64,000 bases of DNA from Symsagittifera roscoffensis (GCF_963678635.1 NC_087063.1:27151649-27215648), one strand, 5' to 3'; shown: positions 19,664 to 30,459, counted from the first letter of the stretch. Program-made: numbers and translations. Notes: generated by a model from the letters alone, not told the origin.

Positions 19664-20600
19664 AAAGTTTAGATTGATTGATTCAAAACCCGAAGGTTAG
19701 AGTTTTAAATTCTTCAACTGTGATTTCTTACGGTTTTTGTGTGGTTAATTTATTTGGGGCATAGATTGTCGTGGTTGACGGGTTGAAGAGAGAGTATATC
19801 AGTTGTTTGGTTTAGGATAATTTTTTTACTTTCTCGTGACCAGGTTTTACTATAAGATGAAATTACTACCTAGGAGTTTGATTTAAGATCATGGGTTGGA
19901 GACAAGTAAATTAATCCACAAGGTTCAGGTTTAATTAGACACAAACAGATCGTTAGATACTATTTTAGAACTTACTAATATTCTAAGGGTCATCTAAGAG
20001 GAAGGGTCATCTTCCTCTTGGGCCCTTCCTCCTGGGTCATCTAAGAGGAAGGGCTCAAGTGAAGGATGAGTAACCGAAGCCCTTCACACTTTATCTTAGG
20101 TAATAAGGTAAGTTTTTGAAAAAATTCTATTAGTCCTGGGTCTTCTATAAGGGTTGGAGAGTTAATCGACGTTTGAGGTCGTTAGACACTTCAAACTATG
20201 AGGTAGGAAGAACAAAGTTGTTCTGCTTAATTCAAGGGAGGCCTTGATGATCAGATAATTTAATTGATGATCTGTTTTTTAATTGAAACGTGATTTTTTG
20301 AAAAGCAAGGATAGGCCTTGATAAAATTTAATTTTAAAGTTCAAGTTCAAGTAAAGTTCTAAAAGTTGGAATTTAAATGATTTAAGTTTTTCGAATAATT
20401 TTGGTAATGTTGAGGTAATGAAGCTGGGATGAAGATAAAGTGATTTCTTGAGAAGCATGAAATTTTTTTAAATAAATTTATTAAAACTTACGTTAAAATT
20501 TCTACTGACTAATTTTGTAATTTTTTTAAATAAATTGTTTATGTTACAAAAGTTTTCAATTAATTTACTGCAGATTTGGAACGGAAATGTTTGTGCATCT

Positions 20601-20630
20601 TTTTATCAGCCGTTATTATTTTATATAACA
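20601..20630 (-). promoter_or_regulatory. TATA-like promoter of the left degraded copy
   Basis: In minus orientation TATATAAAAT (20,618-20,627) is followed by GATAAAAAGATG. The layout is repeated at about 50,399-50,430 in the right arm. It lies just downstream of ORF L and upstream of the leader. Confidence 0.4.
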
Positions 20631-20685
20631 GGCGATAAAGCACCAAGTAGGTTTTTGGAGAAGTATTCTTCAGTTAATTTTCATG

Positions 20686-21165
20686 TTAATAAATGAAAAT
20701 TAAATTTACTTCATAAAGTATTCTGAACACAAATACTTTTTGCGGTTTTCGTCGTACTATCATGTAATAAATCGGTCCGTCGTTTTGTCGTTGTTCACGC
20801 CATGATCTCGGTCTTCGAGCAACACGTGGTATTTCTTGTATTGTTTGAAAAATTGGCGTAGATTTATTGAGACGTAGATACATTTCTATTAAATTGTCGA
20901 TTTTAATGTTTAACAGACTCGATGTTTGTTTAGCGAAACAAATCAACGTCGAGTTGTTGTCACATACCCCAACTATCTGAAGAGCATGATTACTGTTACC
21001 AAATAGTTTGGAATTAATTACTTGTTCCACAGATTTTTCTGAAGGAATGTTTTCCCCTTCAAAACTGATCTGTTGAAAAAGTGTTGAACTGCGCGGCAAA
21101 ATCCCCTCTACTAATTTTCGCAATCTGTACCTTAACATACATCCTGTGGTATATATCGAAGTCAC
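20686..21165 (-). CDS. ORF L: unknown 159-aa ORF upstream of the retroelement promoter
   Basis: An intact frame ending 60 nt before the TATA. The product is mixed in composition, with a basic patch (RVARRPRSWREQRQ) and no signal peptide or membrane span. The C-terminal half is recognisably conserved as protein in the large element (15,725-15,955). The right-arm copy (49,856-50,335) has an early frameshift and a 34-bp extra block ending in TTTTCAG. If the surrounding DNA is an LTR, this is an ORF carried in U3. It could instead be the last exon of a captured host gene. Family unknown. Confidence 0.4.
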   Translation of the reverse strand: MTSIYTTGCMLRYRLRKLVEGILPRSSTLFQQISFEGENIPSEKSVEQVINSKLFGNSNHALQIVGVCDNNSTLICFAKQTSSLLNIKIDNLIEMYLRLNKSTPIFQTIQEIPRVARRPRSWREQRQNDGPIYYMIVRRKPQKVFVFRILYEVNLIFIY

Positions 21166-21805
21166 TGCCAGCAGGCAGTTAACGAAAAAAAATCATCCTC
21201 ATTTTAAAAGTTTTGTTGTGCAAGACAAGCATATGCTTAGTTTACATAGCGCAGACAGTATCAACATGAGCGCCTAAAGTGTATCCGTCTTCAGTTCAAA
21301 AACCATTCCAGTATAAATTAGTTTTGAATTTCTCCAACTGACACCGCATTTTGACCAACCGTTGATACTTACACAAATGAAGCATAAACAAAAACTATTC
21401 ACATCTTGCTTAAAATCAACGAAGCAGTGTCACACCTACTTAGCCACGGTTAAATCGTAAAATCAAGGAAGGTGGAAAAGCAGACAAACTTTACGATTTT
21501 GAGGACGGCTCGGTGAAAGTTTATCGATACTCGATATTCATATATAAACGTATCTAAAAACTGATTTGAAAAAGGTTCATGGCTCATGCATAAAATAGCA
21601 ATCTCAGTTTCCGGCAAATAATATGATAGCTGTTAAGACGACGACCGCTTTTGGTGGGAATTTTAGAGGACGCTTTTAGAGAAATATAAATAGTTTGAGT
21701 AGGGCCTGTAGGGCTGTTCAATACACATGTTTTCAATGTTATTTGTCATCTTAATGTCATGTCGTCTCATTTAACTAACAGCAGCGATCTTGTGTCATTT
21801 CTTGG

Positions 21806-22016
21806 ACCAAGTTAACATCCTCCCCCCCCCCCCAAAGCCGTTTGGGATGGGGGAGAGGATGTTAACTTGGTTCTACTTAAGTTAGAAATTTTCAGAATCA
21901 AGCATTTTACAAGCAGCGCTTAGCAAAATTAATGTGAATTAAATGCTGGGGTGGAAGATCTTAACTTGGTCTATCCGGGGGCCGGGGGGGGGGGGGGGGG
22001 TAGAGGATGTTAACTT
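21806..22016. repeat. GTTAAC hairpin cluster with homopolymer C/G tracts
   Basis: ACCAAGTTAACATCCTCC (21,806) pairs with GAGGATGTTAACTTGGT (21,854). Two further copies of the second form follow at about 21,955 and 22,002, separated by runs of 10-18 C or G. The same structure is in the right arm at about 48,978-49,175. It is probably a non-autonomous foldback repeat. Confidence 0.5.
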
Positions 22017-22110
22017 CTTAAATAAACCCCTTGAAATTATGGTTTGCCGTAAACCACTCTTCTATTTTGAATGAGATTTCTCTCGAAAACAATTGTTTGC
22101 TCAATTCATA

Positions 22111-22191
22111 AATCAAAATGAATAATCAACGTGTGACAATGAATGAGGCTCACAGCTATCGTCACACGTTAATTATTGATTCCTTTTTGAG
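22111..22191. repeat. Strong hairpin (17-18 bp stem)
   Basis: AATAATCAACGTGTGAC at 22,121 is followed after about 23 nt by GTCACACGTTAATTATT at 22,161, one mismatch from a perfect stem. Flanking bases extend the pairing. It is mirrored in the right arm near 48,805-48,885. Confidence 0.55.
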
Positions 22192-22883
22192 TGGTAAGTT
22201 ATCAATGCTGCATCGATTATCATAATTTTTTTTCTTAAAAAAATATAAAAAAATTGACGGCAAAAAAAAGAATTTTTAATTGATGAAACATCGATGTACT
22301 TCTGATGGACGTCTTTATACTGATTCACCGGGATGAATTTTATAATGCTGCATAACCGGGTTGACCTTTATACACGGAAAAAGCTTAGCATAAAACTGCA
22401 TACAAAACAAAACGCTTAATATACATTTTCATACAAGAAGTGCTTGGAACAACTGTTCATCATCAAGTTTTCTTATATGAAAACAGTATGATATCAGTTT
22501 TTGCACTGCTGCAAAAAAAAACATAAAAACAAGTTTTAAGGAATTTTTTTCCAATTTTAGTCTCAATATGATTTGTGTGCTTAAATAAGCATTTTTTGAA
22601 GAAAATAATTGCATGCCAAGTTTTTTTGCATTTGTCTATAATGTAGTTCAGTCTCAACTTTGACAAAAAAAACAAAAGACAAAAAAATTGACTAAAAAAT
22701 TTTGTTGTTAATATTTACTTCAATTTGCCACAAAAATTATAAAGTGTTTTTCTACTATTAAATATTTTGACTAAAATATTTTTAGCCGTTACAAAGCTTG
22801 ATTTTTTTTCATAGTTTTGAGCAAACTATGAAGCTTTATCTAACACAAGTTTTACTCAAATGCGGAAATTGCAGAGATTTGTT

Positions 22884-24340
22884 CCCCTCAATCAATGAAG
22901 ATTCTTGCCTTAGAAAATGCGTCGTTATTGTTTTGCCGACAAAACACTGAAACATTCATCAAAAATTAGAAAAATAACAATTTTTTGTTTATGGAAAAAC
23001 GCTGATAATAAAAAATGCTTATTTTAGAAACTTCTGAAGATTTCTTTAAGTATGGAAGTGTATCAAATTGTATGATAAGCTTCTTTCCCTTTATGAAAGT
23101 TGAACACTTGTGGTCAATCAGGGTAGATTTACTATGTATAATAGCTGTTTTTTGAATAATTTGTTAGCTCTTTTCCACATCCTTCTCCTTTTCAACTCAA
23201 TTTTGACAAACTACTCAATCGCTTGTCAAAATGGAATTGCAAACATTAAAATGGTGGACAAACTAACAATGGCGAACAGATTTATTTTGCGTTCTTCACC
23301 TTGTAACATCTCGCGTTTAGCCATAATAACACGTAAAAGAACTAAAAAATGAGAAATTTTGAAAAGTTGTGGGGAAGGGAGAAGAAAAAAGCCGCTTTGA
23401 TTCAAATTCCACCAAAATTTAGGATTGCTGTGAATTATATTTGAATTTTTTAAATAATTTGCTTTAAAAAAGTTCAGGTTAAATTTAAGTTTTACAAGGA
23501 AATTTTGAGCAAAATCCCCAGACGCACATTTTGCCCAAAAAATTGACATATTAGTAACTCAAGTGACGGCTCTTCCATGGTGAATTTTAAAGTACTTTTA
23601 GTCCCCTCAATCAACGAAGCTTTTTACCTTTGAAAATGCGTCGTTATTGTGTTGCCGGATAAAACACTAAAAAATTAGGCAAAGTTTAGAAAAATAACAA
23701 TGTTTTGTTTATGGAAAAACGCTGATAATATAATTTTTATATTTGAAAAAAGCTCATCATAGAAGTTTCTGAGAATTTTTCTAAGTGTACCAAAATGTAT
23801 AATAAGCTTCTTTCCATTTATGAAAATTCAACATTTTTGGTCAGTCAGGGTAGATTTACTTTGAATGATAGCTGTTTTATGCGTAGTTTGGTGGCTCTTT
23901 TCACTTTCTTTCTCCTTTACAATTCAATTTTGAAAAACTACTCAATCGTTTATCAAATTGGAATTGCAAACATTAAAATGGCGAACAAACTAACAATGGT
24001 GAACAGATTTATTTCGCGATCTTCACCTTGTAACATCTCGCATTTAGCCATAACAACACGTAAAAGAACTAAAAAATGAGAAATTTTGAAAAGTGGTGGG
24101 GGAGAGAGTAGAAAAAAGCCGCTTTGAGTCAAACTCCACCAAAATTTAAGATTGCTGTGAATTGTATTTTAATATTCAAAATAATTTGCATTAAAAAAGT
24201 TCGGGTTAAATTTAAATTTTACAAGGAAATTTGGAGCAAAATCCGCACACGCACATTTTGCCCAAAAAATTGACATATTAGTAACCCAAGTGACGGCTCT
24301 TCAATCGTGAATACTAAATCACCTTTAATCTCCTTTTCTT
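22884..24340. repeat. Two-copy tandem duplication (period about 719 bp) next to a conserved exon
   Basis: Copies start at CCCCTCAATCAA (22,884 and 23,603) and end in the same AGTGACGGCTCTTC block, about 90% alike. Each has an 80-94 codon plus ORF (23,110-23,352 and 23,795-24,079). These ORFs are kept in part in the right arm but are frameshifted there in one copy, so coding is doubtful. The array ends within 50 bp of the exon at 24,355, so it may be its upstream control region. Confidence 0.6.
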
Positions 24341-24354
24341 CTAATTGAGCCAAA

Positions 24355-24575
24355 ATGGTCGCGCTAAACGACGAAAATAGTTTAAAGTCAGAAAAACAAA
24401 CCTGGCTAGCCGTTTTTCATGTGTTATGCAATCATTCAATACTGAACGAAACCTATTCAAGCGTTGTATTTAATATTTGTTATCACGGCAGTTTGTTTCT
24501 GTTTAGCGAATACTTTGTCGAGTGTGAAAGAACTCCCGAAGGATTCTTAATCTTCGAAACGTGCGAGTCCATCCG
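24355..24575 (+). CDS. Exon of an unknown host gene, left-arm copy
   Basis: The open frame starts at ATG 24,355 (context CAAAATGG) and reads 73 codons to a good splice donor CCG/GTAAGT at 24,575/24,576. A pyrimidine-rich stretch ending in AG lies at 24,348-24,349, so it may be an internal exon rather than the first. The product begins MVALNDENSLKSEKQTWLAV and contains four Cys and one NET glycosylation-type site. No family is recognised. The right-arm partner (46,408-46,628) differs at three residues with no stop or indel, which supports constraint. I cannot identify the next exon. Confidence 0.45.
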
Positions 24576-25256
24576 GTAAGTTTCTTTCTTTCGAATTGTC
24601 ATGTATTGGATCAAGCCAATGTAGATTGTACGGTTGATCCCAGGTATTTACCGACCAAACTGTATCACGGCTAACTTTAATAGTGTATGGTAGATTTTCA
24701 TTTGATGAAGAACCAATAAAATAAGACTTTCTGTCCCCTTTTATTTACCAATTAAGCGGCATTATTGTTTCGATTTTCTAAGAAAGTAACAGATTATTTG
24801 AGCTCGGGGTGATTTTTTTCCTGACGTAACTCGACTTTTTGAAAAGGTCAATTTTCTATATTATCATCTAAAAATTACTAATGTTTAGAGCTAAAAGTCA
24901 AACAAATTTACCTGTAAGCTTTTTTTTGCAAAACTAAGAGGGTTTGACTTAGCCTATTTGGACAATTTGAGACAAATATTGCGTGATATGAAGCTTTGAT
25001 TTAAATTATCTAGACTAAAGGTGTAAAAATTAAGTTGAACAATGCGTTAATTATTCTATTATTCAAATGTTTCATTATTCATAACTTAACGGTTTTTTAC
25101 AGATTCTTGTCATCCTCAACAATAAAATAAATATTCAAAAAAGTAAACAAATGTTGCTACATTTCTTATGGGCTTATTTTTGCTGCTGAAAACATTAAAG
25201 TTTACGTAGGATATCAAAAAATTTCCGAAATCTAAAGCGTGAGAGCTTTTGGAGTT

Positions 25257-25930
25257 ACGTCGTGAGTTGGAAAATAGACATTATATTAGAGCCGAAAAGT
25301 TTTTTTGGCCAAAAAAACTACCGAAAGAAATAAAAATTTTTATTTCTTTGATTGCAAAAAAAAATTCCTTTTTAGACGTCTTAATGTCTTTGAAAAAAAA
25401 ATGAACCAGTTTTGAACTTATCAATCAGCAAAATTCTATCAATTTTGATCAAAAAAAGACTTGTAGCAGGAGTTAGCACCAAAAAATCCAAAACTTTGGA
25501 CTTCAACAGAAAAAAAAGCAAAAATGGTGCCAAAATTTTCGAAAAAAAACACAGAATTGTTGAATTATGTTCCAGCGCTAACGTTTACGTGAGACAACTC
25601 CCACAAATGCAATTTCATCCGAATTATATTACTCTATTTGCAAAGTTTGTGGCAAGAGGATGATGTTCTGGTGCTACAGAACATTTTTGGTGAAAGAAAT
25701 ATAGTAGCCATCGACAAATATTAAGATTTATTTGAAGCAGACATGATGGAAAAAAGTTATCTGGACGAATATTTTCATCAAGATCATGCCAGTTGTCATA
25801 GTTCCAAATTTTTGACAAAATTTTTCAAAGAAAAAGAATTTTAAATTTTGGAACATAGGCCTCCTCAATTTCCAGGTTTGATGAATTTTGAAATATTATA
25901 GAATTACATGAAACAGAAGATTTGTTTTCT
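25257..25930 (+). pseudogene. Tc1-like transposase relic, left arm
   Basis: Broken frames carry Tc1-type pieces in order: a helix-turn-helix-like segment (NLSISKILSILIKKRL), a FNRKKSKNG linker, an IVAIDKY-like block, and the second-Asp region FHQDHASCHSSKFLTKFF followed by HRPPQFP. The first-Asp region is not clear and the end is missing. The right-arm copy is longer by about 190 bp, so the left lost its C-terminal end after duplication. Confidence 0.55.
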
Positions 25931-26484
25931 ATTTCTATTTTTGTTAAAATTTTATTTGCATTTGTTAATTAAATAAAATTTTCAGGTAAAAGTTGAAAAG
26001 GGCTTTAATAGCCGTTAATATAAGTTTTTAAACCTTTTTTTATTCCGGATAATTTAAATCACCCCTGTACCTCGTGCTATTAACAACTGAACGGCAAACA
26101 TCTTGATCAAAGGTAAAATTTAAATAAATGCAGGCAAATTAACAAGTTAATATTGTATGGTAAAAATATCACTTTGGTTTCTGAAAAGTTTTAAAATGAT
26201 TATATCTTAATTTTTCCGCTTTTCCGTAAAATATTTCATCTATATTTCATCGAACATTTATTTGTAGTCATAAAAGGCCGTCGAAAAATCAATTATTTAC
26301 CCTAATATGATCAATCATGTTTCAGCTAGAGTTTCATCTTTTTGTTGTTTCGATGATTTTTTTTCACACAAACTCCGATTTCAGTTAACTTTTTTTGTGG
26401 TATTTTAGTCAGCATAAAAACTGTAATATTTAAAATACTCAAAACTGAAAAACAAATCAGCTGCGACTAATTGTTTTGAGTTAT

Positions 26485-26788
26485 GTGGGTTGATTTCGAG
26501 ACTAATTTGACTTTGGAATTCAAATTTGGAAAAAAAAGCGCAAAAAATTTTGTCCAATTAAAACCTAGGCGATAAATTAAATCGTTCCAAACTAAATTGA
26601 GGAGAGTATTTAGCTCTACAAACTAATATCTGTTGAGTCTAGACAATCAATATTTAGAGCTAAATACTCTCCTCAATTCAGTTTGGAACGATTTAATTTA
26701 TCGCCTAGGTTTTAAAAGGACAAAAATTTTTGCTCTTTTTTTCCGAATTTGAATTACAGTAGTCAAATTAGTCTCGAAATCAACCCAC
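26485..26788. mobile_element. Foldback/MITE-like element with very long inverted ends, left arm
   Basis: Starts GTGGGTTGATTTCGAGACTA and ends with the exact reverse complement of that block. The pairing runs for about 140 bp on each side around a short centre near 26,640 (GTTGAGTCTAGAC). It has no coding capacity. The mirror copy is at 44,118-44,424. The target duplication is unclear. Confidence 0.6.
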
Positions 26789-26789
26789 T

Positions 26790-28125
26790 AGACAATCAAT
26801 ATTTATTTAATTACAAAATTAAAAACCGTTTTTGTTCGTACTGTTCGACATTTTCTTAAACCGAAAAACTTTTTCATTGGCCTTTAACGGCAGTCAAAAC
26901 ATTCAAACTTTTGCTCTGATATGAGCAGTCGTGTTAAGATGAAAAAATACTTCGATTTTGTTTCCTTACAAATACTATTTGAAGAATGAGATATAAACAA
27001 TGCTTTGAAACCTTCTACAAAAAATCGAAGCTTTTCAAATTTATGATCCTGTAGACAAAAAAAATCAACTAGCCTTTAAAGTTGATAATAAGCGTACAAA
27101 CATTTTTACTGAAACTATATCAAAATATTTGTTGACGCTACTCAACAGAGTTTTTGTCGAAGTTTTCCGGTAATGAACTCAAAAAAAATTCAGAATTCTT
27201 TCAAATGTTTTTAGCGAATCTCCATATTCGATATGCAGTTGGAATCTACTTGAAAAAATGGGGCTCGTAGTTTTACAGGAGCATTGCCAATAAAAAAATG
27301 GATGGAATTTCGGTATGATCTATCTCTTTTGTTCGTTGGGAAAGAGAAATCTGTTAAAGCCTCAGTTCCTCCAAGATTGCAGTCATAATTTTTTTGTTAA
27401 TTTTTGCAGTTTTTAAAATTGTTATTTTGCTATTTATGCTGATTTATGCGCACTGTAAGCTTTTTTACGATACAGAAAATAGATCTCAAATTGGGGACGG
27501 AAATAAGATTTTCTCCTGGGGAATGAATTTTTGAAAAAAAAATTAGGTCGAGCAAATTGATTTCAATGCGAAACCGAAATGTACGCTGGATAGGCGCACA
27601 ATTTAGTGTGTTTAAATCTCTGCAATCGAGAGGGGGTTAAGTCTTGAAACACAATAAAAATTTGTCGGAATCATCAAGGAAAACAAAAGAACAAAGGAGA
27701 TCGAAGATGGCGTCCTTGTTGCGGAATACACCTAAAATTCACAAAATACACCATTTGGCCTCGTAGTGTATCCAAGCGCTCTCAGAACACTATAATGAAA
27801 GACCCTGTTTTGACAAAAAATTCAGCGCTTCATGCTAATTTTGAAACAAAAACAGGTAAAAAATGAAAAGCCGTCTTTGGGCTTTTTGTTCAAAAAACTT
27901 TGTACAAAAAAAATCGTGATTCTTTTCAACGTGCGCTGCCTCCTCCAAGTTTAGTTTACATTAGTGTCAAAAGAGTTTTTAGAAAAAAATTAGGGTTGGT
28001 CGGCTGAAAATGTATATCATAAAATAATAGCAAAAGACTGAGGGGTTTGTTGAGGGGGTCGAACCCCTGAGGGAGAGGGGGTGGCGATTCGTAAATTGTG
28101 GCGAATTATCTCGCACTTAAAAATT
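26790..28125. other. Left arm, no gene recognised
   Basis: A/T-rich sequence repeated in the right arm (about 42,800-44,110). A diverged copy of the short GGCAGT/GAGCAGT repeat is at about 26,880-26,935. Short ORFs on both strands are not conserved between arms. Confidence 0.5.
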
Positions 28126-28129
28126 GTTC

Positions 28130-28290
28130 CAAATTAAATTGAGGCAGGCGAAATAGTTAAGTTAATTTTTGTTCCGACATTCATAACGAATATTGAGGCA
28201 GGCTACTTGTTAACTTTCACAACGAATATTGAGGCAGGCTAATTATTTAAGATAATTTTTGTTCCGTCTTTCATAACGAATAATTGTGTT
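28130..28290. repeat. Three-unit tandem repeat (TTGAGGCAGGC units)
   Basis: TTGAGGCAGGC at about 28,138, 28,190 and 28,231 is followed by variants of TTTTTGTTCCG and TCATAACGAATA. The mirror array is at about 42,620-42,780. Confidence 0.6.
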
Positions 28291-28424
28291 CGGTTGGTTT
28301 TTTCTTCAGACACATTTCGATTTTTGACTAGTCATTTATTCAAATCATTCAAAAGGTTTTGTTATCCTGAGCTAAGATATTTCACCTGTGACCATTTTTT
28401 TTAGAATTGAAGGGGTTTAAGGAC

Positions 28425-28745
28425 TGCCATTTTGGTCAATTTGGGACAATTAACGCGCGCTAAATTTCGCGCTATTAACTCGTAAGCGGAGATTCAATCC
28501 GTCTTAGAAATCGTTCCAAGTTGGTTGAAGGAAACTTATTTGCTAAAAAATGTTTTTTACTACGAGCGATATCTATCATTTGGTACTTAATATGGCGTGT
28601 GGGGGAATGATTTTCGCAAAAAAATCTCAAAATTAAAAACAAATTTCATTTTATTTTAACTGCATTTATTTTTTTATGTTATTATTGCTCCATAGACCTT
28701 GAAAGGCAGTGGAACATTCAGGGTTTCGCCCTGATAGGAGCAGTT
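28425..28745 (+). repeat. Dispersed repeat family copy (about 300 bp)
   Basis: It contains a CCATTTTGGNCAATTTGGGAC block, a TAACGCGCG/TTTCGCGC block, CATTTGGTACTTAATATGGCG, and the short end unit CTCCATAGACC..GGCAGT..CAGGG..GCCCTGATA..GAGCAGT. Other copies are at 32,865-34,380, 37,258-37,495 and 42,165-42,490. Confidence 0.6.
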
Positions 28746-28944
28746 TTATTACATCTGTTGTTTGATATTGTCCAAAATTTATGATTTTTTTTCTGTCTTT
28801 TATTTACCAAAAACTATTCCATACCAATTAAGGGGCACTCAGAACGTTCGGGGCTTTGCCCTGATATTTGAAAAATCTTTGTTTTATATTAATTAGTGTT
28901 TTGACTACTAATCTCAAACAATAATTCATCTGCAGTTAATTTTT

Positions 28945-29045
28945 CCAATCTATGGGGGTTCGAAAAAGCCTTTTTTCGGAATTGCCTATGGGGGGTTTGA
29001 AAATGCCTTCGAAAATGGGGGGTTCGAAAATGCCAATTTGAGACA
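28945..29045. repeat. Short tandem repeat of ATGGGGGGTTCGAAAATGCC
   Basis: Three imperfect copies of a roughly 20-35 bp unit. The mirror array is at about 41,878-41,955. Confidence 0.55.
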
Positions 29046-29435
29046 GTTAATGAATCAAGCTACTTTTTCACTTCATCTATTAACGCGCAAAATAGCCAGC
29101 GAATAAATCCGATTCTGAAACTTTCTCAAACTGAAATCTTCTCAAACTGAAAACTGTGCAAACTAAAACTTAAATATTTAGCTATAATACTTATAATTGC
29201 GTGCAGGGAGGATTTTCAAAGTTGTATATTTATATTTTTTGGAAAGCCGATTAAAATTTTTTTGATATAAGCGAGTTTATTTACTTCAATGATCCTTTTA
29301 TAAGCTTCAAGGTTTCGCCCTGATACAAGAGTTTTTCTCTAAAAAAACATAAGTCAATTTAAATTGCAACGCTTCTAACAAATAACTTCGCATGCCCCAA
29401 AACGAATGGATTGACCCTGGAGCACCATATATCAG

Positions 29436-29640
29436 AGTATCCATGGAATTGTACCCGTTCTACTCTCAGTGTTTTCTCATAGTCGGTCTGGCAGTTGAAC
29501 GTTGGATCTACATTTGCAGACCTCACTCATCGAAAGAAATTCTCAGACGCGGAAACAAGCTCATCATTTATGCTATGATTATTGCTCTATCTCTAATTAT
29601 ACCAAGCTTTGTATTAGCTGACTACATCTTTTACTATAAG
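29436..29640 (+). pseudogene. Rhodopsin-type GPCR, TM3-TM4 exon, left-arm copy
   Basis: 68 codons between acceptor ATATATCAG (AG at 29,434-29,435) and donor AAG/GTATTT (29,640/29,641). TM3 (YPFYSQCFLIVGLAVERW) ends in ERW, matching the (D/E)R(Y/W) motif of rhodopsin-type receptors. TM4 is LIIYAMIIALSLIIPSFVLA. The ATG at 29,392 is not a true start: the right copy has ATA there and a stop lies six bases upstream. A 425-nt intron leads in phase 0 to the TM5 exon at 30,066. TM1-TM2 are absent from the left arm, so this copy is a fragment. Confidence 0.7.
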
Positions 29641-30065
29641 GTATTTTCAAAGAAGCAAGGCGAAAACTGGTCGCAGGCAAGAACTTCCGTTGTTGCAATT
29701 ATGTTTAGTCAGGATTCTCTGATTCCTTGAAACATTATATATCGAATACCTGCTAAGTCGTCTTGTTTTGAATTTTGTTGACGTATTTTTGAAAATTCGG
29801 CGCGCGCTTTTCCCTCAGAATTAGTAGATATTGGCGCCAAAGGCACCTTTAGAAAAAATTTAGGGTCCCGTTAGCCAAAATTGATATCTCAAAATAGTAC
29901 TAGGGACCCTTTGAGTTGGCAGGGCCGAATCCTTGAAGAGAAATGCCCCCCCCCCCCCCCCCCATAAATACGCTACTGACTCTAACTAAGGACGTTTTAT
30001 ATAGATATTCATATTCTGAAATTTAAATTTAATTTCTCTATTCTGATGCGTGTGAAATGTTTCAG

Positions 30066-30375
30066 GAGAATTTTCAGGGCTATCTGACTTGTGAAGACTG
30101 CCTCTGGACATCTTTGAAGGGTATGGAGCTTAGTCTGGAATGGGTAGTTTTTTCTCTCACTGCAAGTTGTTCCGGGGTTCTCTACATGCTCGTGATTCGA
30201 CAATTGAAAAACTCAAGAGTAACTTCTCAAAATAGAAGACTAACGATTGCTTTTGCCGCTCTTTGGTTTTCATGGATCATCTGTGTCGCTCCACTGCTTA
30301 TCTGGGAACCATATTTGATAAGATTTCGAGAACGCGAAGGATTTATCCCAAAAAGTTTCACTTCAAAACTTAAAC
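30066..30375 (+). pseudogene. Rhodopsin-type GPCR, TM5-TM6 exon with TM7 deleted, left-arm copy
   Basis: After the acceptor TTTCAG it reads ECL2 (CEDC), TM5 (LEWVVFSLTASCSGVLYMLV), a short ICL3 and TM6 (AFAALWFSWIICVAPLLIW). At about residue 100, after FIPKS, the sequence jumps to DNA that lies about 450 bp further on in the right-arm copy. A Lys-rich unrelated tail follows, ending at 30,452. TM7 is lost, so this copy cannot make a seven-span receptor. Confidence 0.75.
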
Positions 30376-30459
30376 TTGAATTTGAAAAAACAGTAAACAG
30401 AAAAAGCCAAAGGGCAAAGCTGAAACTTCGAGGGATTGTGAAAAATAATTAAGAACAGA

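Larger units (their letters stand above)
16640..21165 (-). mobile_element. Degraded relative of the large retroelement, left-arm copy
   Basis: In minus order it holds ORF L, a TATA-like region, the repeated leader, ORF0, gag fragments, the gag tail and the start of protease. It is then cut at about 16,640 inside the protease region (after the PTW block). RT, integrase and env are absent. Its mirror partner at 49,856-55,640 is cut at the same point, so the truncation is older than the arm duplication. Inside it a gag segment is duplicated and about 1.2 kb of gag is missing compared with the right copy. Confidence 0.75.

Noticed and set aside
22429..22675. 70-81 codon hydrophobic ORF in both arms (also 48,307-48,552)
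   Set aside because: The left copy is frameshifted by an A-run length change; composition is that of random A/T-rich DNA.
28040..28100. tRNA T-arm-like GGGTCGAACCCC
   Set aside because: Pairing does not extend to an acceptor stem, D-arm or A box; the mirrored copy at about 42,840 is no better.
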